The position numbers and the translations under genes are program-made. From assembly GCA_023387295.1 (NCBI GenBank), contig JAEWIG010000205.1:1-38394 (forward strand): a stretch of 38,394 bases of DNA. The letters run 5' to 3'. The notes below the pieces were generated by a model. The model was not told where the DNA came from and searched no databases. It saw nothing but the letters and a program-made list of their open reading frames with translations. The first letter of the stretch is position 1; every line of letters starts with the position of its first letter. Of the stretch, positions 25,042 through 32,841 are shown piece after piece. The stretch comes from Bacillota bacterium. Lineage in GTDB: Bacteria > Bacillota > Bacilli > Bacillales > Cytobacillaceae.

Positions 25042-25566
25042 CTATTTCCTCGATTCTACTTTCGAAAATTTTCGAAGCATCATGTATAAAAGACTGACTT
25101 CTACAGGGTAAAGCAAAACAGCCTTAACCAATCGAGGTACAGCGAAAAAGTATGTTCCATACATAATATTGAGCCAAATCGGAGTCATAATTAAGTTAAC
25201 AATCACCGTTACTAATAGTACTGCTACCGCTACCCTTGGTAAGGTAATTTTTTTATTATGGAGAAGGAATCCATAGATGACCCCCATTACTAATGCATTT
25301 AAAGTAAAGCCAGGGAAAAACATCCCATTTGGTCTTAAGAAAAAGCCAATAATATCACCGATGGAAGCTGCTAACCCCGCATTAAGTGGTCCATATAAAT
25401 AGGCCAGCATGGCAATAGGTAAAAAAGCAAAGCCAATTTCTAGAAGCGTTCCGAATGAAATCGTAAACTGATTTAAGACTAAATTAAGTGCAATTAATAA
25501 ACCTGTAACTGTTAATTGCTTCGTTGATATTTTGTTATACGCTGTTAATGTTCTTTCCATACTCAT
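25042..25566 (-). CDS. folT: Folate ECF transporter S component
   Basis: About 174 residues from the ATG at 25566, placed behind AAAGGGTGG. Membrane protein with six hydrophobic helices and the FolT-type signature GFFLRPNGMFFPGFTLNALV and the C-terminal LVKAVLLYPVEVSLLYMML. It binds folate and works with the shared EcfA/A'/T module encoded elsewhere. The gap upstream is 36 bp, with no THF riboswitch. Confidence 0.88.
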   Translation of the reverse strand: MSMERTLTAYNKISTKQLTVTGLLIALNLVLNQFTISFGTLLEIGFAFLPIAMLAYLYGPLNAGLAASIGDIIGFFLRPNGMFFPGFTLNALVMGVIYGFLLHNKKITLPRVAVAVLLVTVIVNLIMTPIWLNIMYGTYFFAVPRLVKAVLLYPVEVSLLYMMLRKFSKVESRK

Positions 25567-25602
25567 GTAAACCACCCTTTCGTTTATATGATTTTCTTAC
25601 AA

Positions 25603-26445
25603 TTAACTCACCCTAGCACCCTCATTGCTTGTTTGTGTGAACAGCTTTTCTTCTTTAGCTTTAACACTCGCTTGATTTTCTGATTTTTCCTTGTAAGCTA
25701 TGACATAAAATCCACTAACAAATAACGCTCCACCAACTGCATTACCTAGCCAAACAGGAATAATATTAAATAAGAAGTCAATCCATGAAAGCTCTCCAAC
25801 GAAAATGGCCGCAGGAATGATGAAGAAATTAGCAACAACGTGCTGGAATCCAATTAAAACAAAGATCATGATCGGAAACCAAATCGCTAATATTTTTCCA
25901 GCATAGTCCTTTGCTCCAAAACAAAGCCATACACCCATTCCAACTAGCCAGTTACAGCCAATTCCTGAAATGAAAGCTGCAAGAAAGGTCGCATCAACCT
26001 TTGCATTAGCTGTCGAAAGTGTTTTTTCTAAGAATACACCCTCTGTTAACCCGATAACATGACCAAATAAGTAAGCGACAAAGATAGCACCAACGCAATT
26101 ATAAAAGCTGACTAAAAACCAATTTTTCAGTAAATCTCTAATCGGGATTTTTTTTGAAAACCAGGCGGCTCCAACTGCCATCATATTACCTGTAATCAGT
26201 TCACCTCCGCCTAATAAGATGAGAATAAGTCCTATCGGGAAAACACTTGCCCCAAGTAAGTGTGGCAAGCCGCCCCATTCAGCAGGTAAATTCCCTGAAA
26301 CTCTTATATAGGCTAAATAGCCAAGTGCAATAAAAGCACCACCGATAAAGGATAATATTCTTATCTTTTTTTTGGGCATTTTTGTCTTTTCAATCCCTTT
26401 ACTAATCGCAATATTGACAATTTCGTTTGGATTATAATAACCCAT
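25603..26445 (-). CDS. Formate/nitrite transporter (FocA-type channel)
   Basis: 280 residues. FNT pentameric channel with six helices: LLGGGELITGNMMAVGAAW, FYNCVGAIFVAYLFG, GIGCNWLVGMGVWLCF, and GFQHVVANFFIIP with the gating His of FocA, then NAVGGALFVSGFYV. The context with formate-THF ligase points to formate rather than nitrite or hydrosulfide. It heads fnt-folT-folC. The promoter candidate lies at 26580-26611 and a nested hairpin sits in the leader. Confidence 0.9.
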   Translation of the reverse strand: MGYYNPNEIVNIAISKGIEKTKMPKKKIRILSFIGGAFIALGYLAYIRVSGNLPAEWGGLPHLLGASVFPIGLILILLGGGELITGNMMAVGAAWFSKKIPIRDLLKNWFLVSFYNCVGAIFVAYLFGHVIGLTEGVFLEKTLSTANAKVDATFLAAFISGIGCNWLVGMGVWLCFGAKDYAGKILAIWFPIMIFVLIGFQHVVANFFIIPAAIFVGELSWIDFLFNIIPVWLGNAVGGALFVSGFYVIAYKEKSENQASVKAKEEKLFTQTSNEGARVS

Positions 26446-26471
26446 CTTGCTTCACCCTCATTCTCTCTATC

Positions 26472-26566
26472 AAATTTGCCTTGGCGAATTTGCTGCAAAA
26501 TTTTTTATCGAGCTTGCTCGATGAATTTCCAATAAAAAATCTAAGGCATCCGCCGGAGGCTTTAAT
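26472..26566 (-). other. Nested stem-loops in the leader of the formate channel gene
   Basis: Three levels: outer GCCTTGGCG (26478-26486) with CGCCGGAGGC (26551-26560); middle ATTTTTTAT (26500-26508) with ATAAAAAAT (26532-26540); inner ATCGAGC (26507-26513) with GCTCGAT (26516-26522), which competes for two bases of the middle stem. TAAGGC (26542-26547) is an alternative partner for GCCTT. It lies between the putative promoter and the start codon. It could be a leader RNA or a dispersed intergenic repeat. Confidence 0.55.
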
Positions 26567-26579
26567 TTACTTACTATTT

Positions 26580-26611
26580 AGTCTAGATTTAGCCCATCTA
26601 TTAAACGTCGA
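26580..26611 (-). promoter_or_regulatory. Putative SARP-type activator site and promoter of fnt-folT-folC
   Basis: On the minus strand TCGACGT (26611-26605) and TAGATGG (26600-26594) are 11 bp apart, followed by 8 bp and TAGACT (26585-26580) as a weak -10. The geometry is the same as at the ftcD promoter, and the heptamers agree at 5-6 of 7 positions with TAGACGT. Confidence 0.5.
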
Positions 26612-26649
26612 AAGACTCTCATGAAGTCTTAGGTTTCTAACATACACAC

Positions 26650-26699
26650 AAAAGAGGCGTTCTGTAAGAGCGATTTCTCGCTTTTTGAACGCCTCTTTT
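26650..26699 (-). terminator. Terminator of the BTAD regulator gene
   Basis: AAAAGAGGCGTTC (26650-26662) pairs with GAACGCCTCTTTT (26687-26699), with an inner AGCGA/TCGCT hairpin. It separates the regulator from fnt. Confidence 0.88.
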
Positions 26700-26722
26700 A
26701 CATCTCGAAATATTTAATATTT

Positions 26723-29700
26723 TCAACTTACAAGTGGAGATTTATTTTGTTTTCCTTTCCGATCATCATAGTCTGGATGATGAAAGTCCTCTAAATATGG
26801 ATGAAAAACATGATACAACTCTTTATTCGTCTTCATTTCAACCATAATTGATTTTTTCGCTTCAGCAATACTGTCTAATTCAAAAGGACTTTTTAAAATT
26901 TGAGCATGTTTATCAGCTAATTTTAAATACGTTAAAGCTTGCAAATAATCTTTTTCCTTAATAAGGAGTAGACACATATATTTTTCAGCAATTGGCTGTC
27001 TCAAATTGAATTCCAATTTATTATAAATGACTAGCGCATTTTGTAAATATTCCTTTGCTTTTGCGAAATTTTTCACATGGTAATATGCCGCGCCTGCATT
27101 TGTTTTGAATAAGGAGACGCTTATCCAAAGGTTCTTCTCCTTACAAATCGCTATCGCTTTCTCATAATAGTGTAGTGCCTCTCGATACTTCCCTTGCTCT
27201 CTGCGAATTTCGCCAATATTATTATAACAAGCAGCAATTTTCAAGCGATATTTCTCATATGTTCCCTTATCATGTTTATGAAGCAAGATACATTTACGAA
27301 AGATATTTTCTGATTCCTTATAGTTTTTTTGTAAAAATTCATACAACCCTTGGTAACGTAACCATACACCTACGATACATTTCTCAGTTGATTCATCAAT
27401 GTATGGGAGGCCATTCGCTAATTCTTGCCCCATCATCTTGACCTTTTTTGCTTGTACCGCATAAATAATTTTTTGTTCAAAGCCTTTTAGGATAAATTCT
27501 GTATTCTTTTCCGTAATAGCTAATTGGATTACTTCGTCAATATTTTCTAATCCGCTCTCATATTGACCTGTTCTAATTTTATATCGGCCATCTAAATACC
27601 GTACATACATTTTATACGTATTAAGCTCACTATTTAATGGATATTCTTCCTTTACCTTCTCGAACAATTGAACAAGCTTTGCTATATTTTTCTCTGTATC
27701 TTCTTCACCGAGATAGATCTTGCTGAATGACTCTTCATCAAATTGAATGATCGGAAAGCGTTCATGGATAAAGTTAAGGAACATATTCATACTTTTTATC
27801 CGATATTTCAACACATAAGGATGATCGCCAGCTTTTTCGAAATGGTAAATGAGCTTGTAGTAAATATCTAAATCACTTAGATTATGCCGTAAATTTTGTT
27901 CAAGCAGTTTTCCAATACGATGATGTAATATCTTTTTCTTCCCATTAAAAACTTGTAAGTATTGAAACTCGCGTAACTTTTGATGGACGAATGTATAGCA
28001 AATATCACTTTGATAAGTAATTTCCTTCAATAACCCTTTATCAACTAACACTTCGGCAACTTCAATAATTTCAAGCTCATCTAAATCAAGGAGTTTTCCT
28101 AAAATCGAAATCGAGACATCATCATAAAACAGCGATGTAATTTCTAATATCCTTCTCTCATTTTTCTCTAAATCAACGAATCTAGATTTCAATACATCCA
28201 TCATTCTTCCTGACATAATATTATCAGTTTGGTTATTTGTAATAGTCTGGATATATTCGGTTAAGAAAAATGCATTTCCTTCTGTTTCATGATAGATTTT
28301 CTGAATCATGTCACTTGAAATCTTTTTATCGGGTAGTGCCCGAGTGATAAATCTCGTCACTTCATTTTTATTAAACGGGGTCAATTCGAGTACTTCTACG
28401 TTTGCATAGTGATTAATATATACTAGAAATTTCTCGAGTTCTTGATTCATTTCATTTCTCATCGTGAAGAAAAAGAAGCAATTCTCTAATTCATCATTTA
28501 CGAGTAAGCTATTTACTAATCGCATACTTGTTGCATCCATCCAATGAATGTCTTCAAAAACGAGAATTAGCTTTTTTCTGATAGATAATGTCTTTAATAC
28601 TTCTAAAATAACATCCTCTATTTCATAAATTTTCGCAGGTTCTGTCGCCAGTCTTGGAATTTGCATAATCTCATTACGCTGACTATGAAATTCAGGAGCA
28701 ATATTCCCTAGGACGTCGAGGATTGATTGTGGTAACTCTATTTGCTCTGCCTTGATGATTTTTAAGATTTTTACTAAAATTGACTTCCACGGTCTTAGAA
28801 CATAGTTTTCTTCGAATTTATAACAATTCGCTTCAACTATATTGACCGCTTCATCCGTTATTTCATTAATAAAATACTCTTTCAAGCGAGTCTTACCAAC
28901 ACCCATATCCCCACGAATAAGGAATGATGTATGGGATTTTTTTTCGTTAAAGGCTTGGTAATTATTTTTGAGGAGCCTTGTTTCTTTATCTCTGCCAAAA
29001 AAGAATTTTTGGGTTTGTTTAACTTTATCTCTTTCATTCATTAAATCAAGAATTTCATTGTAGATCTTTTTCGCTTCTTTATTCGGTTCCACCTCTAATT
29101 CTTTTAAAAGCAGATCCGCCAAATCATTATATATAACAATGGCGTTCGAATATTTTTGCTGAGCTTTATAACAGTTCATTAGCTCAATATAGCCATTTTC
29201 ATCATACTCATCTATTCTAATGATCATTCGGCAAATATTTTCTAGCTGTAAGTAGTCTTTGCTTTCTTTACATTGTTTCAGTTTATTCCAAAGACGGTTA
29301 TTATAAATATAATTACATTCATCTCTAACCTCGTACATCCACCGTTCAAACTCATCTGCGTCCTTCACCGTGTAACCATGTAAAAATTCACCTTTGTAAA
29401 CGTCGATATTATTTTCATTATGAATAAAATCATCGTAGTCTGATTCAATATGTACATCTGGATTCAAGGAGACTGAAGAAAGACCATTAAAAGTTAATAA
29501 TTCCGTATCTACAAATTGCTTTTTTAAAGTGTACAATGCATTCCTTAAATTTTTTTTGGCTAGTTTGTCGTCCATTTCTGACCAGAGTAAATTCGCTAGC
29601 TGATCTCTTGTAGCAAACTTATTAACGACTAAGTAATAGAATAGTGCTTCTACCTTTCCAAATGGAAAAATGATTCTTTCATTATCTACAGTTGCTATGA

Positions 29701-29734
29701 AAGTTCCAAAAGAACTCACTTTGATTTTTCCCAT
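26723..29734 (-). CDS. SARP/MalT-like regulator: winged helix, BTAD, ATPase, TPR
   Basis: 1003 residues. Residues ~5-95: OmpR-like winged helix in the SARP arrangement (FGKVEALFYYLVVNKFATRD, LANLLWSEMDDKLAKKNLRN). ~97-240: bacterial transcriptional activation domain (DEFERWMYEVRDECNYIYNN onward). ~255-560: AAA/STAND ATPase with Walker A RGDMGVGKTRLK (~276) and Walker B LILVFEDIHWMD (~393). ~700-960: TPR-like helices (CYNNIGEIRREQGKYREALH). Such proteins activate transcription when a ligand or partner relieves the STAND module. It lies directly before fnt, so it probably controls the formimino-folate genes; the signal is unknown. AAAGGAG precedes the ATG. Confidence 0.85.
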   Translation of the reverse strand: MGKIKVSSFGTFIATVDNERIIFPFGKVEALFYYLVVNKFATRDQLANLLWSEMDDKLAKKNLRNALYTLKKQFVDTELLTFNGLSSVSLNPDVHIESDYDDFIHNENNIDVYKGEFLHGYTVKDADEFERWMYEVRDECNYIYNNRLWNKLKQCKESKDYLQLENICRMIIRIDEYDENGYIELMNCYKAQQKYSNAIVIYNDLADLLLKELEVEPNKEAKKIYNEILDLMNERDKVKQTQKFFFGRDKETRLLKNNYQAFNEKKSHTSFLIRGDMGVGKTRLKEYFINEITDEAVNIVEANCYKFEENYVLRPWKSILVKILKIIKAEQIELPQSILDVLGNIAPEFHSQRNEIMQIPRLATEPAKIYEIEDVILEVLKTLSIRKKLILVFEDIHWMDATSMRLVNSLLVNDELENCFFFFTMRNEMNQELEKFLVYINHYANVEVLELTPFNKNEVTRFITRALPDKKISSDMIQKIYHETEGNAFFLTEYIQTITNNQTDNIMSGRMMDVLKSRFVDLEKNERRILEITSLFYDDVSISILGKLLDLDELEIIEVAEVLVDKGLLKEITYQSDICYTFVHQKLREFQYLQVFNGKKKILHHRIGKLLEQNLRHNLSDLDIYYKLIYHFEKAGDHPYVLKYRIKSMNMFLNFIHERFPIIQFDEESFSKIYLGEEDTEKNIAKLVQLFEKVKEEYPLNSELNTYKMYVRYLDGRYKIRTGQYESGLENIDEVIQLAITEKNTEFILKGFEQKIIYAVQAKKVKMMGQELANGLPYIDESTEKCIVGVWLRYQGLYEFLQKNYKESENIFRKCILLHKHDKGTYEKYRLKIAACYNNIGEIRREQGKYREALHYYEKAIAICKEKNLWISVSLFKTNAGAAYYHVKNFAKAKEYLQNALVIYNKLEFNLRQPIAEKYMCLLLIKEKDYLQALTYLKLADKHAQILKSPFELDSIAEAKKSIMVEMKTNKELYHVFHPYLEDFHHPDYDDRKGKQNKSPLVS

Positions 29735-29810
29735 TTTTCTTGCTCCTTTCTCTCGATCCCGTGATCTCTATTGAAGCAAAACGAATGAATGCGCTCTCAT
29801 TTACATTATT

Positions 29811-29839
29811 AGTATAAAATCAATCAAATTGGAAAACAA
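29811..29839 (-). promoter_or_regulatory. Probable promoter of the BTAD regulator gene
   Basis: On the minus strand TTGTTT (29839-29834), 17 bp and TATACT (29816-29811), ~75 bp before the gene. The wider 29735-30052 gap also holds a TAGACGT half-site (minus strand, 29997-29991) and the plus-strand promoter of the next gene. Confidence 0.55.
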
Positions 29840-29985
29840 TAACTCCGGAAATTTTGTCCACGAAATGGGTGATATGTAAATATTTTGACACAAAGCGGAT
29901 GAAATCTAGACTCAATTGCAGTGATAATGATAGAAGGAATATTTGGTTAAATATATAGTGGATGAGAGAGGGGTTTTTCGAAAAA

Positions 29986-30014
29986 TTGAAACGTCTAGAA
30001 ATTAATAGTAATAT
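29986..30014 (+). promoter_or_regulatory. Promoter of the AI-2E family gene
   Basis: TTGAAA (29986-29991), 17 bp and TAATAT (30009-30014). The spacer contains ACGTCTAGA, the complement of the TAGACGT heptamer seen at the ftcD promoter. Confidence 0.6.
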
Positions 30015-30052
30015 AAGAACACAATACGTTTTTTAGAAAGTGTGAATTGTTA

Positions 30053-31135
30053 ATGTCATTGTTCGATAAAAAATGGTTTAAATTCATGATTGCGACCATC
30101 ATGTTTTTAATTATCGTCCTTCTATTAAATATTAATAAGTTCATCTTAACTCCAATAGTGGTTTTGTTTAAAACCATTTTTCTACCTTTTGTCGTAGCGG
30201 GTATTTTATTTTATTTATGTCGACCATTAGTGACTTGGTTAGTAAAGAAAAAAATACCACAATGGATTGCCATTCTTGCTGCTTATATTGCGATAATCGT
30301 ATTCATTTATGGCGTAATCAAACTAATTGGACCCGTTATTAATGACCAATTAGAACTATTTGTGAAAAATCTCCCGGTCATGGTTTCTTCTGTTATCGAT
30401 TTAGTTAATTATATTCAAGCTAACCAAAGTTCAATTCCAGGCTTTATCCAGGAAGCCTTTCTAACTGCGATGGTAGAATTAGAATCACAATTACAATCCA
30501 ATATTGGAAACATTGCAAATGGAATTCTTAGCGTTTTCGGTGTAATTGGTGGTTTTATCAATACGATTTTTTATCTTGTGATGGTTCCGTTTATTTTATT
30601 TTATATGCTAAAAGATAGCCATCGCTTTGCACCGAGTGTCGCTAAATTATTCCCAGAATCGAAAAGAGAGCACGTAAAAAAGATTCTAAAAGATATGGAC
30701 AAGACGATTTCCACATATATTCAAGGCCAAATGTTAGTCAGCGTTATTGTTGGAATCCTTCTTTATATAGGCTATCTAATTATTGGACTAAACTATTCTC
30801 TCGTTTTAGCGATGTTCGGAATGTTTACAAACGTTATTCCATTTTTAGGTCCATATATAGCCGTCATTCCTGCATTCCTTGTTGCATTATTTCAAGACCC
30901 AATCATGGCTATATATGTTGCGATTATCATGTTAATCGCTCAACAGATTGAAGGAAATATTATTTCTCCAAATATCATGGGGAAAACACTAAAAATTCAT
31001 CCTTTAACAATCATTGTATTAATTTTAACAGCCGGAAACCTACTTGGAATTGTCGGTGTTATCTTTGTTATCCCAGCCTACTCGGTAGCAAAGGTGCTTA
31101 TCATCAACATTGTTAAGATTTTGAAACTAAAATAA
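30053..31135 (+). CDS. AI-2E family transporter (PerM/YtvI type)
   Basis: About 360 residues from the ATG at 30053; an in-frame TTG two codons earlier is less likely. N-terminal helices, a central amphipathic loop (KLFPESKREHVKKILKDMDK) and the conserved C-terminal membrane block with YIQGQMLVSVIVGILLYIGY, FLGPYIAVIPAFLVAL and QQIEGNIISPNIMGKTLKIH. Family members export AI-2 or serve as Na+/H+ antiporters; the cargo cannot be told. Divergent from the BTAD regulator. Confidence 0.87.
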   Translation: MSLFDKKWFKFMIATIMFLIIVLLLNINKFILTPIVVLFKTIFLPFVVAGILFYLCRPLVTWLVKKKIPQWIAILAAYIAIIVFIYGVIKLIGPVINDQLELFVKNLPVMVSSVIDLVNYIQANQSSIPGFIQEAFLTAMVELESQLQSNIGNIANGILSVFGVIGGFINTIFYLVMVPFILFYMLKDSHRFAPSVAKLFPESKREHVKKILKDMDKTISTYIQGQMLVSVIVGILLYIGYLIIGLNYSLVLAMFGMFTNVIPFLGPYIAVIPAFLVALFQDPIMAIYVAIIMLIAQQIEGNIISPNIMGKTLKIHPLTIIVLILTAGNLLGIVGVIFVIPAYSVAKVLIINIVKILKLK

Positions 31136-31136
31136 A

Positions 31137-31194
31137 TAATTCAATAAACAAGCCCACCAACACATCGTTTTTGGTGGGCTTGTTTATTGAATTA
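31137..31194. terminator. Bidirectional terminator with a 24 bp perfect stem
   Basis: The arms 31137-31160 and 31171-31194 are fully complementary (core AAACAAGCCCACCAA with TTGGTGGGCTTGTTT) with a 10 nt loop. It lies between two convergent genes and serves both. Confidence 0.92.
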
Positions 31195-31198
31195 AAAA

Positions 31199-31867
31199 CT
31201 ATTGTACACTTTCAAAATCAATATTTGAATCGCCATTATTAACAGTAATCGATAATACTTTTTCTCCACCTTCTTTATGTGCCGGTAAATTGCTTTCACC
31301 TTTTTTGACATCACAAGAAATGGAGTAATCGTCATAATTCCCGTTGATTGTTCCATTAATGTCCCCGTTCTTTGTTTTCAAGGTCAAGCTGTTCCCCGCA
31401 TTCAACTTTTCAAACTCAATATTTCCGCCGTTTGTAGAAAGGGATATGCTATCTGTTACTGTCACAGCTGGGAGAGAAATATCATCATTTGTTGTAGACA
31501 ATACTAAAGAAGACACGAGCGTATCTGGGATCCGCAAAGTAATTTTTCGATTGTTGGCCGCAGCTTTACCCCCAATGTAATCCTTCCAATCCTTATTGGT
31601 TGCAGCGGTCATAGTCAGTTCGTTGTTATTGGAAATAGAAATTTCATAATATTCTTTGTCGCTTTCGTAGTAGTCGATATAAATCTGATTGTCGTTTGAG
31701 GGTAAAACATCAATTTCTCTGTCCCGAACATCAATGTAAATTGACTTAGTTTGTGTTCCGTCCGCTGTATAGCTTTTTGAGGTAAAGTTGTCCTCATTGC
31801 TTGAGCAGCCTGCAAGCAAAAGCAGTGCCCCGATAATAAACAAAATAAATGTAGTTAATCTCTTCAT
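31199..31867 (-). CDS. DUF4097 lipoprotein
   Basis: 222 residues. Lipoprotein signal FILFIIGALLLLAGC with the lipidated Cys at ~21, then a DUF4097 beta-helix (IPDTLVSSLVLSTTNDDISL, STNGGNIEFEKL, KTKNGDINGTINGNYDDYSI, NNGDSNIDFESV). Same family as the protein at 8689-9657, but lipid-anchored and about 100 residues shorter. Controlled by a MerR-type promoter (31960-31990), so it is probably induced by the ligand of the divergent MerR protein. Confidence 0.8.
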   Translation of the reverse strand: MKRLTTFILFIIGALLLLAGCSSNEDNFTSKSYTADGTQTKSIYIDVRDREIDVLPSNDNQIYIDYYESDKEYYEISISNNNELTMTAATNKDWKDYIGGKAAANNRKITLRIPDTLVSSLVLSTTNDDISLPAVTVTDSISLSTNGGNIEFEKLNAGNSLTLKTKNGDINGTINGNYDDYSISCDVKKGESNLPAHKEGGEKVLSITVNNGDSNIDFESVQ

Positions 31868-31959
31868 TTTAAAATCCTTCCTTACGTGTTTTGTTATATG
31901 CGGTTCTCAATGAATATTGTGACAGTAGTGTTGAATTACGTAATTCTTCATGTTTTAAT

Positions 31960-31990
31960 ATAATAAACCTTTGTGTTACACAAAAGTCAA
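31960..31990 (-). promoter_or_regulatory. MerR-type promoter with 19 bp spacer
   Basis: On the minus strand TTGACT (31990-31985), a 19 bp spacer and TATTAT (31965-31960). A dyad CCTTTGTGT / ACACAAAAG (31968-31986) fills the spacer. Overlong spacers holding a dyad are the hallmark of MerR-activated promoters. Confidence 0.8.
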
Positions 31991-32007
31991 TGAGGAAAGT
32001 GATACTT

Positions 32008-32784
32008 TTGAATAAATATTTTTCAATCAGCGAAGCGGCTAAAATAGCAAATATGACAAGTGAAACACTGCGTCATTATGACCGTATCGGTTTGGTTAAT
32101 CCAAATAAGAAAGACAAAGGTACTGGATACCGTTATTACTCCAAGCAGGATATTATACGTCTGAACACTGTCCATGCCTTGCAGCGAATGGATTTATCCT
32201 TACAAGAAATAAAAGAAGTTTTAGAATATGATGACCTTGAAAAAATCGTTGATTTTTTAGAAAAGGCAGAGAGAAAAGCGGATGAAAAAATAGCAGAGCT
32301 TCAAAATAGCAAATCGAAAATCCAATTAGCAAAAACAGATTATGAAAAAAAACTGCATAGGCAGAAAACAGACCAAAAGATATTTACAAAAGAATTTCCG
32401 AAGCGTGTTATCATGCTTTCCAAAACGTTAGAAGCTCCGACATTGGAAAATCTATGGAATTATCTAAGCCATTTTTACAACCAGGTTGACCCTACCGAGA
32501 AGGAACTATATGTTTTTGAGGATTTAGCAGGAATTTATACGAAAGACGGAAACTCACGCCTTTTTGCAATATGTATTTGCTATGGAGATACACAGGAACT
32601 AAAGATATTACCAGCGGGGAAATATCTCTGTGCTAATTGTACCGGAGAAACTCGGGATATTGTCTTAGAGGAATTGATAAAAGCAGCTAAAGAACAATAT
32701 GGGGTAGAACCAGATTTTACGATCCAATTGATTGTTGTTTCCGGCATTTTACAATGGAATTATCAAATCCAAGTTCCATTGTAA
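32008..32784 (+). CDS. MerR-family activator with C-terminal effector domain
   Basis: About 258 residues from the TTG at 32008, which follows GAGGAAAG and gives MNKYFSISEAAKIANMTSET, the usual MerR N-terminus. Other possible starts are the ATG at 31990 and a more distant one without a site. Winged helix (residues 1-70, HYDRIGLVNPNKKDKGTGYR), a long coiled coil (EYDDLEKIVDFLEKAERKAD), then a GyrI-like/BmrR-like ligand domain (~140-258). Divergent from the DUF4097 lipoprotein gene. Confidence 0.87.
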   Translation: MNKYFSISEAAKIANMTSETLRHYDRIGLVNPNKKDKGTGYRYYSKQDIIRLNTVHALQRMDLSLQEIKEVLEYDDLEKIVDFLEKAERKADEKIAELQNSKSKIQLAKTDYEKKLHRQKTDQKIFTKEFPKRVIMLSKTLEAPTLENLWNYLSHFYNQVDPTEKELYVFEDLAGIYTKDGNSRLFAICICYGDTQELKILPAGKYLCANCTGETRDIVLEELIKAAKEQYGVEPDFTIQLIVVSGILQWNYQIQVPL

Positions 32785-32799
32785 TCGAATATTACTCCT

Positions 32800-32841
32800 A
32801 ATTGAAAAACGGCAGAGATAACTCCCTGCCGCCTTTCAATT
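32800..32841. terminator. Terminator between merR and the ABC operon
   Basis: CGGCAG and CTGCCG pair inside an outer AATTGAAA/TTTCAATT repeat. On the minus strand TTTTT follows, so it ends the ABC operon, and it overlaps the permease stop codon. It can also serve the plus-strand MerR gene. Confidence 0.82.

Noticed and set aside
25567..25602. THF riboswitch expected before folT
   Set aside because: The gap is only 36 bp and contains just the ribosome binding site.
29902..29912. AAATCTAGACT shared between the regulator intergenic region and the fnt promoter
   Set aside because: The fnt copy includes the putative -10, but the copy at 29902 has no heptamers at the right distance, so the match may be chance.
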